This document shows positions 1 to 7,608 of a stretch of 64,000 bases of DNA, piece by piece. The notes under the pieces are model-generated. The model had not been told where the DNA came from. It was given only the letters and a program-made list of their open reading frames with translations, and searched no databases. The number at the start of each line of letters is the position of its first letter. Position 1 is the first letter of the stretch. The position numbers and the translations under genes were made by a program. This DNA is from Pseudomonas saponiphila (GTDB lineage Bacteria > Pseudomonadota > Gammaproteobacteria > Pseudomonadales > Pseudomonadaceae): contig NZ_FNTJ01000001.1 of the NCBI RefSeq assembly GCF_900105185.1, positions 3,492,501 to 3,556,500 of the forward strand, read 5' to 3'.

Positions 1-981
1 TTGCCTAAACTTGAGTCAGTAGGTGCCGAAGCAGCAGGTGAACTTGACAAACTATTGCTCGATCACCTCAAAAATGCAAACGGTCAGGTTTTGATCGAAG
101 AATTTCAGGTACACGGGATAGCCATATGCTTTAGCTTCCATGATTACGATTATGAAATTAAGGCAAAAGTAGACAAGGGCAATCATCGCAAGGCTTTGGG
201 CAATACCATCGACATTCAGTCTATCTCGGACTTCCTGGGCGACCACTCCGACATCACTGACATTAACAACGTTACTGTTCAATTCAAAAGCGAAGATACG
301 GGCCGATTCACACGAACCCTGAAGGAAATTCTTGACTGCCCAATCGAATACGAAGAGCAACAATATTTCCTAAAGAATGGTGAATGGTTTCTCTTTAATC
401 AAACATTCATGAGCTACCTGAAGCGATCACTAGACGGTATTGAAATCAAACTGGAAGAGCCACTGGTTGAATCTGCATTCATTGCTTGGCAAACAGAGAA
501 ACGAAAAAATGCTAAACCAAACGACGACAAAATTGATTATCGAGAGGCGTATTTTAGTCAGAAAGTATGTAAAGAACGGGGATACCAGCCTCTAGACCGG
601 GTCCTAACAAATATTAAATCACTCGAACAAAAAAGACGAAGCTATCAAGTAGAAGTTGCCGATATCTATAACGACGGAGAAATCATATCGGTAAAAATAT
701 CAAAGAAAAAACCATAACTAATCTACAATATCGAGCAATCCCGAGATGCCATCACACTGATAAAAAACAAGACAATAAAGTTTGATAGCGAACTTCATGG
801 CGCAGCCCTTTGGTTCGTATTTGAAGAGGATGTAGAAAAAATAACTGATGTTAACTCCATTCAATTCCTTCTGGCAGTAGAATCCTGGCACAAGTTAGTT
901 AGAAACTATGGACTCACCCCTAGAATTTATATATCCAAGCACGAAAGAGACATTAAAAAAGAAGGGAAGAAAAAAGCGTAA
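1..981 (+). pseudogene. 3' part of a DUF6119/TIGR04141-like gene with an in-frame stop
   Basis: The frame is open from the window edge to TAA at 715-717, then continues in the same frame for 87 codons to TAA at 979-981. The first part has a block like the 'YFLKNGEWFLFN' strand of the sporadically distributed TIGR04141/DUF6119 proteins and ends 'EIISVKISKKKP'. The second part resumes 'LIYNIEQSRDAITL', which reads as the natural continuation of the same domain. One C-to-T change (CAA to TAA at 715) would explain the break. The gene probably starts outside the window; the TTG at base 1 is unlikely to be its true start. Codon use is AT-rich, unlike the flanking core genes, so transfer is likely. 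The family call is from memory of its motifs and moderate; its function is unknown to me. Confidence 0.5.
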
Positions 982-1173
982 AACTCAATAATAATTTTAG
1001 AAGCCTACTCAATATTTTAAGCGCTACCACGCTCAACGCATTGACTCATCAAGCGACTCAGCTTTTGAAGTTATTAGTAAGTTACGGTTTTGTGCAGGTG
1101 ATCAGATTCAACAACGGGGCGTAGTGTTTCTTGAAAACATCCAGTAGCAAGTAATTCGTACGGAACAATACAA

Positions 1174-2034
1174 ATGACTGCCGAGCTCACCTATACTGCG
1201 ACTTGTCGCAACAATCATTTATTTATATTGGACGGTCTAACCGATGGCGAGAGTCAGACGGGGCGTCGGCTGCACGAAGATGTTACTGACTTCGCAAATA
1301 GTATCGGTCGACATAACTACTGCACGCGGCATGTAATAAAAAACAGAAACATGCTTGTAGCTGTTTTGAAGGCCATAGAAACCGAGTGCAAAGCAAGTGT
1401 ATTGTTTCCGGCACTGCACTTTGAGTGTCATGGAGACGGGGAGAAAGGATTATGGCTTGCGGCCAGCAACGAATATATATCGTGGCAAGACTTGGCAATC
1501 CTCATTACTCCAGTAAACGCAGCCACACGCAACAATGTCTCCGTGATACTTGCCTCTTGCGAAAGTTTTAAACTATGCGAATCGGTAGATATCAAATCGC
1601 CCTGTCCATTCCACTTCATGATTGCTCCAAATCAGAAGATTGAAGCTGGAGCAACACAAGACTCACTTTTGCCATTCTACAAAGAGGTTATTTTAACCGG
1701 GGAGTTCAACAAAGCCCTTGCATACTTGGATGCAAAATTTATGTATTTCATCGCTGGCGAGTGGTTTTATACGCGAATAGCTAGCTTCTACAGCAATCAT
1801 TATAGCGCGAAGGACAAACAAGAAATCATGAAACAGATGATTGATGCTGAAGTCGCGAAGGCAGGCTACTCAAATCGTCAGTTGATAAGATCAATCAGGC
1901 CGAAGGTGAAAAAGTTTTTATCCGATCAAAAGGAGTTTTACCAAGCAGTAGAAAGTCAGTTTCTTCATGGGAGCACGAATGTGCCTTATGCCGATCTAAA
2001 GAAGTTTATCGATCTTAACAAGTCGTCCAGATAG
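1174..2034 (+). CDS. stand-alone caspase/CHAT-like cysteine protease
   Basis: This 286-residue protein has the two motifs of the caspase-fold (CHAT/C14-like) peptidases. A strand ends in 'HFECHGD', giving His86. A loop and helix 'GLWLAASNEYISWQDL' follow, then a hydrophobic strand 'VSVILASCES', giving Cys129. His86/Cys129 would be the catalytic dyad. The C-terminal half is helical and charged with no recognisable domain. No signal peptide or membrane segment is seen, so it should be cytoplasmic. CHAT proteases often act as effectors in antiphage or death pathways; that role here is inference. It follows the broken DUF6119-like gene by about 190 bases on the same strand and ends at a terminator. 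Base composition is AT-rich. No good ribosome site precedes the ATG, so the start is uncertain. Confidence 0.6.
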   Translation: MTAELTYTATCRNNHLFILDGLTDGESQTGRRLHEDVTDFANSIGRHNYCTRHVIKNRNMLVAVLKAIETECKASVLFPALHFECHGDGEKGLWLAASNEYISWQDLAILITPVNAATRNNVSVILASCESFKLCESVDIKSPCPFHFMIAPNQKIEAGATQDSLLPFYKEVILTGEFNKALAYLDAKFMYFIAGEWFYTRIASFYSNHYSAKDKQEIMKQMIDAEVAKAGYSNRQLIRSIRPKVKKFLSDQKEFYQAVESQFLHGSTNVPYADLKKFIDLNKSSR

Positions 2035-2068
2035 ATTGGCCGCATACCTAAATCGCACAATAGAGACA

Positions 2069-2100
2069 CCGCTTATCTAGTAGCGATAAGCGGTATTTTT
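2069..2100 (+). terminator. Rho-independent terminator
   Basis: A perfect 9-bp stem (CCGCTTATC with GATAAGCGG) around a 7-base loop is followed by TATTTTT. It lies 35 bases after the CHAT-like protease gene. Confidence 0.85.
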
Positions 2101-2122
2101 ATCTACCTCATGCGATGTTGCC

Positions 2123-2416
2123 CTAACTCAGAGCCCCTCCCTCAACCGCTCTTCCACCCAACCCCAAACAAACATCATCAATAACCGCCTTACCCATCTC
2201 CGCCAAGAAGTGCGAAGCCCAAGCATAACGCTCGCCCTGCTCTTCCATAGCGGCATCCAGCGCAAGTTTCTTAGCGTAGTACAGCAGTGTCGAAGCGTGG
2301 TCCAACGCCTGCTGCAAAGGCACATCAGCATTGACGCGAAACAACGTTAGTTCAGGATCGGCACATTGGCCAAAGGTGACAAAACCTTGGGTTTTGATTG
2401 AGTTTGAATGGCTCAT
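2123..2416 (-). CDS. DUF3077 family protein
   Basis: This 97-residue protein has the layout of the small Pseudomonas DUF3077 family: 'LFRVNADVPLQQALDHASTL', then 'AKKLALDAAM' and a helical 'YAWASHFLAEMGKAVIDD' segment. The family is soluble and of unknown function. Its ATG overlaps the stop of a tiny upstream ORF (ATGA at 2416-2413), which suggests translational coupling. A stem-loop lies further upstream in the same leader. Confidence 0.75.
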   Translation of the reverse strand: MSHSNSIKTQGFVTFGQCADPELTLFRVNADVPLQQALDHASTLLYYAKKLALDAAMEEQGERYAWASHFLAEMGKAVIDDVCLGLGGRAVEGGALS

Positions 2417-2511
2417 CGTGCACCTCCCACCAGGGTCTGGCAGCAGAGGCTATTGAGCGGAGGAAGGTGAATGGAACAGCAGCAAATTACGGACAGATTA
2501 CCGGCAGACAT
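2413..2511 (-). CDS. tiny Cys-rich ORF coupled to DUF3077
   Basis: This ORF has 32 codons. The product starts 'MSAGNLSVICCCSIHLPP' and carries five cysteines. The ATG has a good ribosome site (AGGGAG, 8 bases upstream), and the stop overlaps the DUF3077 start as ATGA. The arrangement is that of a leader peptide whose translation opens the downstream start. Whether the peptide itself matters is unknown. Confidence 0.5.
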   Translation of the reverse strand: MSAGNLSVICCCSIHLPPLNSLCCQTLVGGAR

Positions 2512-2550
2512 GATTGAAACTCCCTGTTCAAAATGTGCCTGCATCTGTTC

Positions 2551-2586
2551 GGGTTCTCAGGCCCGGTCGCTGATTTTGCAGCGACC
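2551..2586 (-). promoter_or_regulatory. structured leader, possibly C4-RNA-like
   Basis: Read on the minus strand, a perfect 8-bp stem GGTCGCTG/CAGCGACC with a 6-base loop (2565-2586) is followed by GGGCCTGAGAACCC, which can form a second short stem. The pair stands upstream of the Cys-rich ORF and DUF3077. The layout recalls the C4-type antisense leaders of P1/P4-like phages, but that link is from memory only. The stem is directly visible. Confidence 0.35.
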
Positions 2587-2666
2587 GCCGCAGACTAGGC
2601 GCTCTGCTCAGGGTCCGGCAACCGCTAAACCGTAGCCGGTTATGTCGCTCGGATTAGCGAGCCGTT

Positions 2667-3374
2667 ATGCTCTCCCCCACCCCGGATAAGGACATCTGCC
2701 CCCTCATGATCGACCGCGAACACCTCCAGCAAAACGGTTACCAATTGCTGCGTCAGGCGCTGCCCGCCGACTGGCTGGATGAGCTGCGGGCCGCTTTCGA
2801 GGCAGGGGTGATTGGGCCTGAGCAGTGGCCGGTGCCTCGGGGCCACGATTGGCGCCATGCGCTGGTGGATCTGGATGCACGGGTGCAGGCGGTGTGTCGT
2901 TTGCCGGCGCTGTTGGCAGGGGTGGGCGAGTTGATTGGGGAAGGCTTTTTTCTGTCACAGGTGGAGGGGCGTGAGCCGTTGGCGGGGGGCGGTTATCAGC
3001 GGCTGCATCGGGATTTGTCGGCGCAGCGTCTGGGTGATCGGGTCACGGTGCTGGTCTATCTGGATGACTATGGGCCGCACAACGGCGCGACGCGTCTTGT
3101 GCCGGGCAGTCATCGCCCCGGGGAGCAGCTGGCGCCCTTTGATTTCGATGATGAATCCCAGGTGGTGCAGTTGGCCGGCAGCGCCGGGGACATTCTGTTG
3201 TTCGATGCCGATCTGGTGCATGGGGCCAGCCTGAACCCCAGCGGTGCGCGCCGTCGCACGTTGCTGATCAGTTATGCGGCCCAGGCGCTGTACGCAGCCG
3301 ATCTGCAGACGCGCAAGCTGCGCGTGGTGCGCATGGACACCGGCGAGCGCTTCGAGCCTGCTGATTTTGTGTGA
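2667..3374 (+). CDS. phytanoyl-CoA dioxygenase (PhyH) family protein
   Basis: This 235-residue protein (222 if ATG 2706 is used, which gives the more family-like start 'MIDREHLQQNGYQLL') belongs to the Fe(II)/2-oxoglutarate oxygenases. The iron ligands are visible: HxD in 'QRLHRDLSAQ', and the distal His in 'DADLVHGASLNPSG', followed by Arg in 'ARRRTLLISY' that should bind 2-oxoglutarate. 'NGATRLVPGSHRPGE' is a typical PhyH loop. It should hydroxylate a small molecule, but the substrate cannot be read from the sequence. Neither possible start has a strong ribosome site. Confidence 0.8.
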   Translation: MLSPTPDKDICPLMIDREHLQQNGYQLLRQALPADWLDELRAAFEAGVIGPEQWPVPRGHDWRHALVDLDARVQAVCRLPALLAGVGELIGEGFFLSQVEGREPLAGGGYQRLHRDLSAQRLGDRVTVLVYLDDYGPHNGATRLVPGSHRPGEQLAPFDFDDESQVVQLAGSAGDILLFDADLVHGASLNPSGARRRTLLISYAAQALYAADLQTRKLRVVRMDTGERFEPADFV

Positions 3375-3436
3375 GTGGGCTTGGGTACCAAGGCGGTGTC
3401 TGCCGATGCCCGGCGCGGCCCTTCCCTGCTTCCCCT

Positions 3437-3631
3437 TCACTGCGCCAGGCGGCTGGCCAGGTGTTGCAGCGCTTGGGCCAGTTCCAGGGCCTGTTCTGCC
3501 GTCAGTTCCACCGGGTCGTTGTGCGGGCTGATGGCCTTGAGATGAATGGCACTGCCCTGCTCTATCCATAGGCGCACGGCGCCTTCGCTGTTCTCGAAAT
3601 AATCCGTTGTGCGGTCAGCCGACATGCTCAT
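3437..3631 (-). CDS. small conserved hypothetical protein
   Basis: A 64-residue acidic/helical protein whose C-terminal half reads 'DPVELTAEQALELAQALQHL'. I do not recognise the family. Its start overlaps the end of the upstream gene by 4 bases (ATGA, 3628-3631), so the two are almost certainly co-translated. No signal peptide or membrane segment is seen. Confidence 0.55.
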   Translation of the reverse strand: MSMSADRTTDYFENSEGAVRLWIEQGSAIHLKAISPHNDPVELTAEQALELAQALQHLASRLAQ

Positions 3632-3903
3632 TCACCTTGTGCGTGGGCGCTGGCCAGTTCCAGCAGTCGGGTGAAGTCGGCGATGGCGAAATACAGGTCA
3701 TCGCGGGTGTCGCCGTCCCAGTCTTCGACGGCTTCCCTGTCTGCCTTGAGTGAGGCGATGCGGGTTTTGATCTCGGCGATTTCCGCCGCGCCGCACTGGG
3801 TGGCGATGGCCTCCCAGCGTTCCTGGGGAATGTTTTGCTGGACCGACAGCCCGGCTTGGGCTTGGGCGATCAGTGCGGTGAGTTGGCTCATAGGGGTATT
3901 CAT
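3628..3903 (-). CDS. hypothetical protein with a duplicated N-terminal module
   Basis: A 91-residue protein. Residues 5-37 ('SQLTALIAQAQAGL' through 'IATQCG') are nearly the same as the N-terminus of another gene about 2.5 kb to the right (6330-6445), while the tails differ entirely. Here the tail is 'EIAEIKTRIASLKADREAVE' followed by an acidic segment. Two ATGs are possible (residue 1 or 5); residue 5 is where the shared module starts. It is the first gene of a two-gene operon. Function unknown. Confidence 0.55.
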   Translation of the reverse strand: MNTPMSQLTALIAQAQAGLSVQQNIPQERWEAIATQCGAAEIAEIKTRIASLKADREAVEDWDGDTRDDLYFAIADFTRLLELASAHAQGE

Positions 3904-4251
3904 CCTGAAAATGCAGCCTTTGAATCGGGGCGCGATCGCGGGCTGGAATGTGCAGAGGCGCAGCGTGTGCGTCAGGCGCTTTGAGGCGGTTCACTGTATC
4001 GGGTTCAAGCCCAAACAACGACCTCAAGAGTGGAGCCAAACCCATGTCCGCCATGCCACTGGAGAACTCGTTGTAGGCGTCTCCCCCAGGGTGCTGACAA
4101 GGTCACATGTCGCTAAGCGTCCCGTGAGCGCAGCGTGCGGTTCTCAACGACAAGGGCAAGGGCAAGGGCAAGGGTGTCCGGGCAACGGCCATGACATTGC
4201 TTGGCGCCCATAGCCGGGCAGTGCTGGCCGGCTATGGGCGGATAGAGAACC
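3904..4251. other. gene-free stretch with a short tandem repeat and a hairpin
   Basis: I see no gene here. Near 4150 the hexamer GGGCAA is repeated three times. At 4205-4240 a perfect 13-bp inverted repeat (CGCCCATAGCCGG and its complement, 10-base loop) lies just past the stop of the GDSL gene. It could end that transcript, although no T-tract follows. Confidence 0.5.
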
Positions 4252-5166
4252 TCAACGGCTCGCTTTCAGCGTTTCAAGCATCGCCGCGGCGGCCAGGCTG
4301 TGGACTTTGCGGGTCGGGTGCCATTCATCCCAGTAGTAATGGGTATCTGGATCCGCACACACGGGTTTGACGTCCGGGTAGGTGGCTTGGCACGGGGTAT
4401 CCAGATCCTTCAGGCCCGCCACCTCGGGGGCCGCGCGAAGTGTGTTGCTGAAGGCCAGGTGATCGAAGTAGCCAATGCTCACGTGATGGGCGTTAGCCAG
4501 TGCTGTCAGCACGGCGGGCAGTTTTTGTTCGAGTATCTGCTGGTAGTGCGTTGCGTTCTTGACTTGATTGCCCTGCACCACAGCCGGCACATGGCTCAAA
4601 TCCGTGGTCCCCACCACCATCAGGTGTTTCGCGCCTGCGGCGATCAGCGCCTCGGTGCTCTTCTGTATGTTTGCCACGCTGTTCTGGCCAAGCACGTCGA
4701 TCGTTTCCGGGTGCGAGAAGTCGGCCCATTCAAAAAAGTCGTTGGCGGAGATGAAAATGAAATAGAGCGCATTGGGATCCGCTTTGTGTGTTTTAGCGGC
4801 TTTCAAATGATCGGCGATTTGGCCGAAAACCCCGGTGTCGCGAGAGGGCTGCATCCAGGCGTAGTAGTTGCCGTTGCCGCTTTTGGCGCCGCCAATGGCG
4901 TAGTCGGTCAAGGGGATTTTCAAGGCCTGCGCCAAGTGCTCGACCGCGGTGGGACCATTGCTCCAGCGCCCCTGCCAATACAACGAACCGGGTAGCTCCT
5001 GTGCCTCTTTGACCTTTTGCGCGGCCATGGTTCGGGTGAAGGTTTCACCCGCGCCATTGTCAGAGTAGCTGTCACCGAACGCATAGAGATGATCGTAGCC
5101 CGGGCCGCCAAAGGCGGTTGAGGCGGTCATGGTCAATAGAGCGGCCAAGCAAGCGCGTCGAATCAT
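4252..5166 (-). CDS. secreted GDSL (SGNH) esterase/lipase
   Basis: This 304-residue protein has the SGNH hydrolase blocks: block I 'YAFGDSYSDNG' with nucleophile Ser33, a block III-like 'FISANDFFEW' Asn, and block V 'DEWHPT' with Asp280/His283. The N-terminus 'MIRRACLAALLTMTASTAF' is a signal peptide, so the enzyme is exported. I chose the start at 5166 because GGGAG precedes it at a good distance and it begins the signal peptide; an upstream in-frame Met would bury it. Family members of this length cleave lipid or acyl esters, and no autotransporter domain is present. The gene stands alone between two duplicated segments. Confidence 0.85.
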   Translation of the reverse strand: MIRRACLAALLTMTASTAFGGPGYDHLYAFGDSYSDNGAGETFTRTMAAQKVKEAQELPGSLYWQGRWSNGPTAVEHLAQALKIPLTDYAIGGAKSGNGNYYAWMQPSRDTGVFGQIADHLKAAKTHKADPNALYFIFISANDFFEWADFSHPETIDVLGQNSVANIQKSTEALIAAGAKHLMVVGTTDLSHVPAVVQGNQVKNATHYQQILEQKLPAVLTALANAHHVSIGYFDHLAFSNTLRAAPEVAGLKDLDTPCQATYPDVKPVCADPDTHYYWDEWHPTRKVHSLAAAAMLETLKASR

Positions 5167-5546
5167 TGAAAGTCTCCCGGGTGGTGGTCCTAGACTACCG
5201 GCGGCGACGTTTTGCCTTGCCACGCTTGCGACCTGCATTTAGCCGAGGGCGCAAAGAGTGTGCTGTTCGCGACAGGTCGCTGGCGGGTTGATCCAGCGTA
5301 AGCGCCCAGCCTCCGCTCATGGGGTTTTTCAGCCCTGGGAGGGCTCGAGCTTGACCGGCATCCGGGCCAGTGCCTCGCTCAAGCCCGTGCGCGGCGCCAA
5401 GACGGCGGACGGTAAGCCTCTCGCACTTTGCCCGGCCTGGGGTGTGCGCCGGGGGATTTTGACTCCGCGTATTGTTTTGGGTGCTTGGCAGCGCCGCACG
5501 GGTCGGTTTCAATGACCGCCCTTTTTCATGTTCAGGAGCTAGAAGG
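5167..5546. other. intergenic region carrying a duplicated promoter segment
   Basis: No gene is seen. Two blocks, 5401-5431 and 5480-5546, resemble 7461-7493 and 7548-7608, upstream of the paralogous secreted-protein gene. The copied unit therefore included the upstream control DNA. The remainder is featureless to my eye. Confidence 0.5.
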
Positions 5547-5975
5547 ATGCAGCTTTATTACCGCTGGGCGGCCGCATGGGTCATGGCGTGGGTACTGGGA
5601 ACCGGGCTGGCCCAGGCCGAGGAACGGCCACAGGTGGCGGACAAGGTGCTGGCCTACACCGGGCCGCATGGGGTCAAGGTCTGGACCCTGCGCATCGGTG
5701 AGCGCAGCGCCAATCAGGCGCTGGTGCAGGTGGAAGACGCCGACCACGACTGGAACATGCGCATTCAGAAAATGAACGTCGAGCAAACCGATCGCGACAC
5801 CCGTTACTTCACTCAGGCGGACGGGCAGAAGTTCGTGGCGCTGTTGCTTCAGGAAGGCTATGGCGAGCTGCATCTGCCGGGTGAGGCCAAGCCGCTGAAG
5901 GTGGGTTATGACAGCAACCTGTCCAGCTATGGCGATGCCCAGGCGTTTCTCAATGAGTACCTCAAGGCGCAGTAA
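5547..5975 (+). CDS. small exported protein, copy 1
   Basis: A 142-residue protein with a signal peptide ending 'GTGLAQA'. The mature part starts 'EERPQVADKVLAYTGP' and contains 'VKVWTLRIGERS' and 'ADHDWNMRIQKM'. It is a close paralogue of the gene at 7609-8037, the same length and alignable end to end without gaps. I do not recognise the family; location is probably periplasmic. The start at 5547 has AGGAG upstream and matches the copy-2 start. It is followed by the same terminator that follows katG. Confidence 0.7.
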   Translation: MQLYYRWAAAWVMAWVLGTGLAQAEERPQVADKVLAYTGPHGVKVWTLRIGERSANQALVQVEDADHDWNMRIQKMNVEQTDRDTRYFTQADGQKFVALLLQEGYGELHLPGEAKPLKVGYDSNLSSYGDAQAFLNEYLKAQ

Positions 5976-6004
5976 AGCGTCGGGCGGGCGCGACCGCTCT
6001 GCAA

Positions 6005-6034
6005 CAACGCCTCCCTAGGGAGGCGTTGTCGTTT
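6005..6034 (+). terminator. terminator hairpin, copy of the katG one
   Basis: The stem AACGCCTCCC/GGGAGGCGTT with a TA loop, followed by GTCGTTTT, lies 30 bases after copy 1 of the exported-protein gene. The same stem stands at 9417-9438 between the membrane-protein pair and katG. Confidence 0.75.
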
Positions 6035-6090
6035 TACCCGGTGTGCATCCCTCTCAACGCAGACCAAACCGGTCCAGGTTCATGACGCTG
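6006..6090 (-). repeat. stranded duplicate of the katG 3' end and terminator
   Basis: The 85 bases match 9417-9501, roughly seven in eight bases identical. They include the terminator and, on the minus strand, the last codons of katG: they still read 'VMNLDRFGLR' then TGA, against '[10 protein letters not shown]' in the real gene. Nothing of katG is present further upstream, so this is a relic of a larger duplication. Confidence 0.8.
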
Positions 6091-6107
6091 AGGGCCCGCC
6101 CCCTTTC

Positions 6108-6446
6108 TTATGAACTCTGGATGATCAGGGCCCCGGCCACCAGGTCCTCGTCATCAATGCCTTGCTTCAATAGCAGGTAGCCGGCTCCGCCGACCAAAAT
6201 GCCCTTGTGCTCTTGAGCGGCCCTGGTCAGCCGGGAGTTGTTGATCTGCAGCACATGGTTCAAGCCTGGGCGTGTCTCTTGCCCCTGAATCCAGGCGGGT
6301 ATTCCGGCGATCTTGGCCAGGCCGTCTTCGTCGCTGTCCTCGCCGCACTGGGTGGCAATGGCCTCCCAGCGTTCCTGGGGCGTGTTTTGCTGGGCCGAAA
6401 GCCCGGCTCGGGCTTGGGCTTGGGCGATCAGCGCTGTCAATTGGCT
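6108..6446 (-). CDS. hypothetical protein with the duplicated N-terminal module and a decayed start
   Basis: About 110-113 residues. The N-terminus 'TALIAQAQARAGLSAQQN' through 'IATQCG' matches the gene at 3628-3903 at protein and DNA level. The rest is different, ending in a hydrophobic 'KGILVGGAGYLLL' segment. Where the sister has ATG AGC CAA, this copy has CTG AGC CAA (CTG at 6446-6444), with GAGGAG 8 bases upstream; the next candidate start is TTG at 6440. Initiation is therefore at a rare CTG/TTG, or the gene is dying. Function unknown. Confidence 0.45.
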   Translation of the reverse strand, partial: SQLTALIAQAQARAGLSAQQNTPQERWEAIATQCGEDSDEDGLAKIAGIPAWIQGQETRPGLNHVLQINNSRLTRAAQEHKGILVGGAGYLLLKQGIDDEDLVAGALIIQSS

Positions 6447-6485
6447 CAGGGATGTTGCTCCTCAAGAGGCTGGGGCACGCCAGCG

Positions 6486-7436
6486 CTAGCCTTCCGCGCC
6501 GGGCGGGTGGCCAAAGTGGGCCTTGTAGGCGTGGCTGAAATTGGCCGGGTTGGCGTAGCCCAGTCGGTAGGCGATCTGCGCCACGTGCCATTTGCGCTGG
6601 CGCAGCAGGGTGCGCGCCAACTCCATGCGCTGGCGACGCACATACTGCAGCATCGACTGGCCGAAGACCTGGGCAAAGGCGCGGCGCAGGGTGGTCTCCC
6701 CTACTCCCAGTTGCTGGGCCAGTGCCTGGCTGCCTGGCGGGTCCAGCAGGTGGGCATCGAGCTGGCGGCGGGCTTCGTGGGCCAGGTCCAGTTGCCCGCG
6801 CACCGTGGGCGCCGCAGGGCGCTGGCCCTGGAGGTGCACCGCCAGTTCCACCAGCACCGCCAGGCTCAGGCTTTCCTGGTGCAGGCGTTGCAGGGCGCCT
6901 TGGTACGGCGACTGGTAGAGCCGCTCCAGCAAGCTGCCCAGCGCCCGGCAGCGCTGAAACTGGCGAAAGCGGATGCCGTCGTCCAGCAGGCCGAGCAAGG
7001 GCTGCAGCGTCGTGTCTTCCTCGGCCAGCTCCCGCACATAGCTGCCGGCAATGCGCAGGCCGGCCATGCGGGCGTGGCTGCCGGCGGGCATCTGGTCCAG
7101 CGCTTCCATGGTCTCGCTCAGGCCCAGGGCCTGGGGTGCGCCAGGGGTGTAGTGATGGCGCTGGCCGTCGATCCGGTGCTGCCATTGCCCGGCCAGTACC
7201 TGGACGATGCACAGGCTGTCGGGCAATACCTTGTGGATGCGCAGCGGCTCGGGAAATTGCAGGTTGCAGTCGAAGTACTGCAAGTGCGGGCGCACGGTGC
7301 GCGCGCGGTAGTGGCCGATGGCGCTGCCCATCACCCGCCGGGCACTGGGGTCGAACACCCCGGCGCGGGCCAGGCCGACCGGCCGATCAAAGCAGAATTG
7401 TGTATCGAGGTAGGGGTTCCAGCATTCCATCGGCAA
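6486..7436 (-). CDS. AraC family transcriptional regulator
   Basis: A 316-residue regulator. The C-terminal third carries the double helix-turn-helix of AraC/XylS proteins: 'LAQQLGVGETTLRRAFAQVF', then 'RRQRMELARTLLRQRKWHVA' and 'IAYRLGYANPANFSHAYKAH'. The N-terminal part has no recognisable cupin motif. It is divergent from the exported-protein gene at 7609, so that gene or the membrane pair after it may be its target; this is inference. The ligand is unknown. Confidence 0.85.
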   Translation of the reverse strand: MPMECWNPYLDTQFCFDRPVGLARAGVFDPSARRVMGSAIGHYRARTVRPHLQYFDCNLQFPEPLRIHKVLPDSLCIVQVLAGQWQHRIDGQRHHYTPGAPQALGLSETMEALDQMPAGSHARMAGLRIAGSYVRELAEEDTTLQPLLGLLDDGIRFRQFQRCRALGSLLERLYQSPYQGALQRLHQESLSLAVLVELAVHLQGQRPAAPTVRGQLDLAHEARRQLDAHLLDPPGSQALAQQLGVGETTLRRAFAQVFGQSMLQYVRRQRMELARTLLRQRKWHVAQIAYRLGYANPANFSHAYKAHFGHPPGAEG

Positions 7437-7608
7437 AGCGTGTCCATGGGGTCTGTTGCTACGGCGGCCAATGGTAACTCACTCACACTTTGCGCAGCGG
7501 CGCTTGTGAGCAGCGGAATCTTTCTTGTGAATGGCGGCCAAAGCGCTTGGCAGGGCAGCAGGTGCCGACTTCAATGAGCGGCTTTTTCAGATGTCAGGAG
7601 TTTGAACC

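Noticed and set aside
4141..4180. GGGCAA hexamer run as a possible phase-variable repeat.
   Set aside because: Only three full units, and no coding frame or promoter depends on it.
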